Part shown: piece after piece, positions 62,859-64,000 of the stretch
Numbering within the stretch: the stretch's first letter is position 1
Layout: every line of letters starts with the position of its first letter
NCBI GenBank assembly: GCA_005502925.1
Contig: SCPD01000023.1
Coordinates: forward strand, 33,524 to 97,523
Length of the DNA: 64,000 nucleotides
Reading direction: 5' to 3'
From: Rhizobiales bacterium Y(2018)
Lineage (GTDB): Bacteria; Pseudomonadota; Alphaproteobacteria; Rhizobiales; Aestuariivirgaceae
Translations under genes and position numbers: made by a program
The notes under the pieces: model-generated
Seen by the model: only the letters and a program-made list of their open reading frames with translations
Database searches by the model: none
What the model was told of the DNA's origin: nothing

Positions 62859-64000
62859 TTAACGAAGGCCTGGCAGGCGGATGTCCTTGCCGAACTGCTC
62901 AGAGGCACGGTCTTCGAGATCATCGGCGCGCAATTTCAGGAAATCATGGTAACCGTCGGGCCGGTTCAGCTGATTCAACGTGACGATCGGCGACCAGCTC
63001 GTCTCCCCGGTAGGCAGTGCACCAAAAACGCGGTTGTCGAAATAATTGCCGGCGGTATCCAATTGTGTGGCGAATTCGAAAAATGGCCCCCTGGGATATC
63101 TATCCGGGCTTTGATCGATGAGCCGTTGAACCGCCTCGGCCGTGGCGGCACGTTCGTGCACGAACCGTCCCGTGACCGGGCGAATGCCGCCCGTGTCGAA
63201 AATCAGCATCTGATAGCCGGTCGGTGACGCCGGATTCTCGATGATATCGAAGTTCGCCAGCTTGTGGTCTGTCCATACGACACCACGTCGATTCATCTCG
63301 CGAATTGCCAGGGCCTTGGTCACTTCCTGCGCCGCATTGGGTGGCGTCACGCGGAAGCGGTCCAGAGCATTGGTGACACCACCGCCCGTATGGGCAATGT
63401 TTTCTTCAATGGTCACGAGATATTTGGTTTTCGCGCTGAGGTCCTTGGCGATGAACTGCTTGTGGGTACGCGTCAGCCGAAAGAACCCATTGCCGTCGGG
63501 GCGCTGCACGGCCTCGCCAACATACCGGCCTATCATGTCGTAATGAACAAACTTTGCCGCAGTCGGATCCGCACTGATCTCCGAAATGCGGATGACCTGG
63601 GTGGGATCAGCCGCATTGGCGAACACCGAGGCACCGGAACCTTTTCCAACGAGTTTGCCCAGCTCGAATGTGCTGCCATCATCTGCAACAAGGCTGTTGC
63701 CGGGAATACGACGAATGACGGGAGCGCCCTTGGCGTCCACACCGGTCGTGAACTGGATCGCATCGCCGGCAAAAAATACATCCTCGTCCGGTAAGTCTTT
63801 GACGCTTGGAGCGGGCTTGGCGAATTTATAGTCCGGAGCCAAGTCAAGTTTCGTGCTGAGATTATCCGGATCGAAGGGAACTCGCGTGCGGGGGGCCGGT
63901 GGCGGAGCCTGGGCTGGGTTCGCCGGATCGAGTTCCTTGGGCGGAGGAAAGGCCTCTGTCTTAGGCAGTGAATCGGGCAGATTGGCTTGGGCCCCTGGGG
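62859..64000 (-). CDS. C-terminal part of a protein with kinase-like core, function unknown
   Basis: The frame is open from the window edge (start outside) to TAA at 62859, 380 codons. The first 50 or so visible residues are Pro-rich (PPPKEL, PANPAQAPPPAPRT), like a linker. From about visible residue 115 a degenerate kinase-like core can be read: Gly-rich loop GKGSGASVF, a strand VIRISEI where the ATP-binding Lys would be expected but is Arg, an alpha-C-like stretch, then TDHKLANFDI (compare the catalytic D..K..N) and IFDTGG (compare DFG). A 90-residue tail ending RLPGLR follows. No secretion signal or partner is visible. The linker-plus-kinase layout recalls effector or toxin-associated kinases, but no family is assigned. 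Confidence 0.6.
   Translation of the reverse strand, partial: PGAQANLPDSLPKTEAFPPPKELDPANPAQAPPPAPRTRVPFDPDNLSTKLDLAPDYKFAKPAPSVKDLPDEDVFFAGDAIQFTTGVDAKGAPVIRRIPGNSLVADDGSTFELGKLVGKGSGASVFANAADPTQVIRISEISADPTAAKFVHYDMIGRYVGEAVQRPDGNGFFRLTRTHKQFIAKDLSAKTKYLVTIEENIAHTGGGVTNALDRFRVTPPNAAQEVTKALAIREMNRRGVVWTDHKLANFDIIENPASPTGYQMLIFDTGGIRPVTGRFVHERAATAEAVQRLIDQSPDRYPRGPFFEFATQLDTAGNYFDNRVFGALPTGETSWSPIVTLNQLNRPDGYHDFLKLRADDLEDRASEQFGKDIRLPGLR

Overview
The window (about 63-64% GC by eye) looks like a chromosome segment from a Hyphomicrobiales (Rhizobiales) alphaproteobacterium. This rests on the RIME-like palindromic repeats (notably the GCATGATC...ATCATGC type at 62813-62857), a DmeR/DmeF metal-efflux pair, an Anbu-type proteasome operon, and large numbers of Opp/Dpp/Pot/Fec importers. 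Genus cannot be fixed from the sequence. No rRNA, tRNA, CRISPR array, integrase or transposase was seen.

Layout. 1-5817: end of an Opp-type ATPase, a CapA-like protein coupled to peptidase T, then a leftward esterase-RidA-D-aminopeptidase unit. 5950-12986: a lone transglutaminase-like gene; a tight leftward operon (PLP dehydratase, DauR/YheO-like regulator, FAD oxidase, LysR regulator); and a divergent polar amino-acid importer (two permeases plus binding protein, no ATPase gene). A 12-bp-arm palindrome lies between the two. 12991-21549: a Cys/Met-type PLP enzyme, a large MMPL/RND protein, the dmeRF metal-efflux operon (dmeF is frameshifted), a Gly/Asn/Ala-rich secreted protein bracketed by repeats, and dxs. 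21738-29911: an oppA-B-C-DF peptide importer, then a TetR gene divergent from an orphan binding protein plus M20 peptidase, with a 19-bp-arm perfect dyad between them.

29922-35520 is the most intriguing part: circularly permuted ATP-grasp, alpha-E protein, transglutaminase and Anbu (ancestral proteasome beta subunit) in overlapping order, followed by a Tat-exported OpgD/MdoG-like protein. Its biochemical role is unresolved. 35922-42398: polyamine aminotransferase, PotFHIG-type transporter and agmatinase. 42457-42642: a small DUF3008-type gene whose ribosome-binding site is buried in a 16-bp hairpin.

42657-54269 reads as a catabolic island for an unknown N-containing compound: an atypical amidohydrolase, flavin reductase and GlcG-like protein on one side of a GntR regulator; a DppABCDF-type importer, CodA-like deaminase and hydantoin-racemase-like enzyme on the other. 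54242-56952 holds PuuB- and PuuA-like genes (gamma-glutamylated putrescine route). 57013-58644 is an L,D-transpeptidase; 58783-62761 is a siderophore/iron importer. The window ends inside a leftward gene with a degenerate protein-kinase-like core.

Two themes recur. First, uptake plus hydrolysis of peptides, amino acids and polyamines. Second, strong stem-loops: every one of the four binding-protein-to-permease junctions (opp, pot, dpp, fec) carries one, as do several regulator intergenic regions. Several hairpin copies differ by compensatory changes that keep the stems paired.
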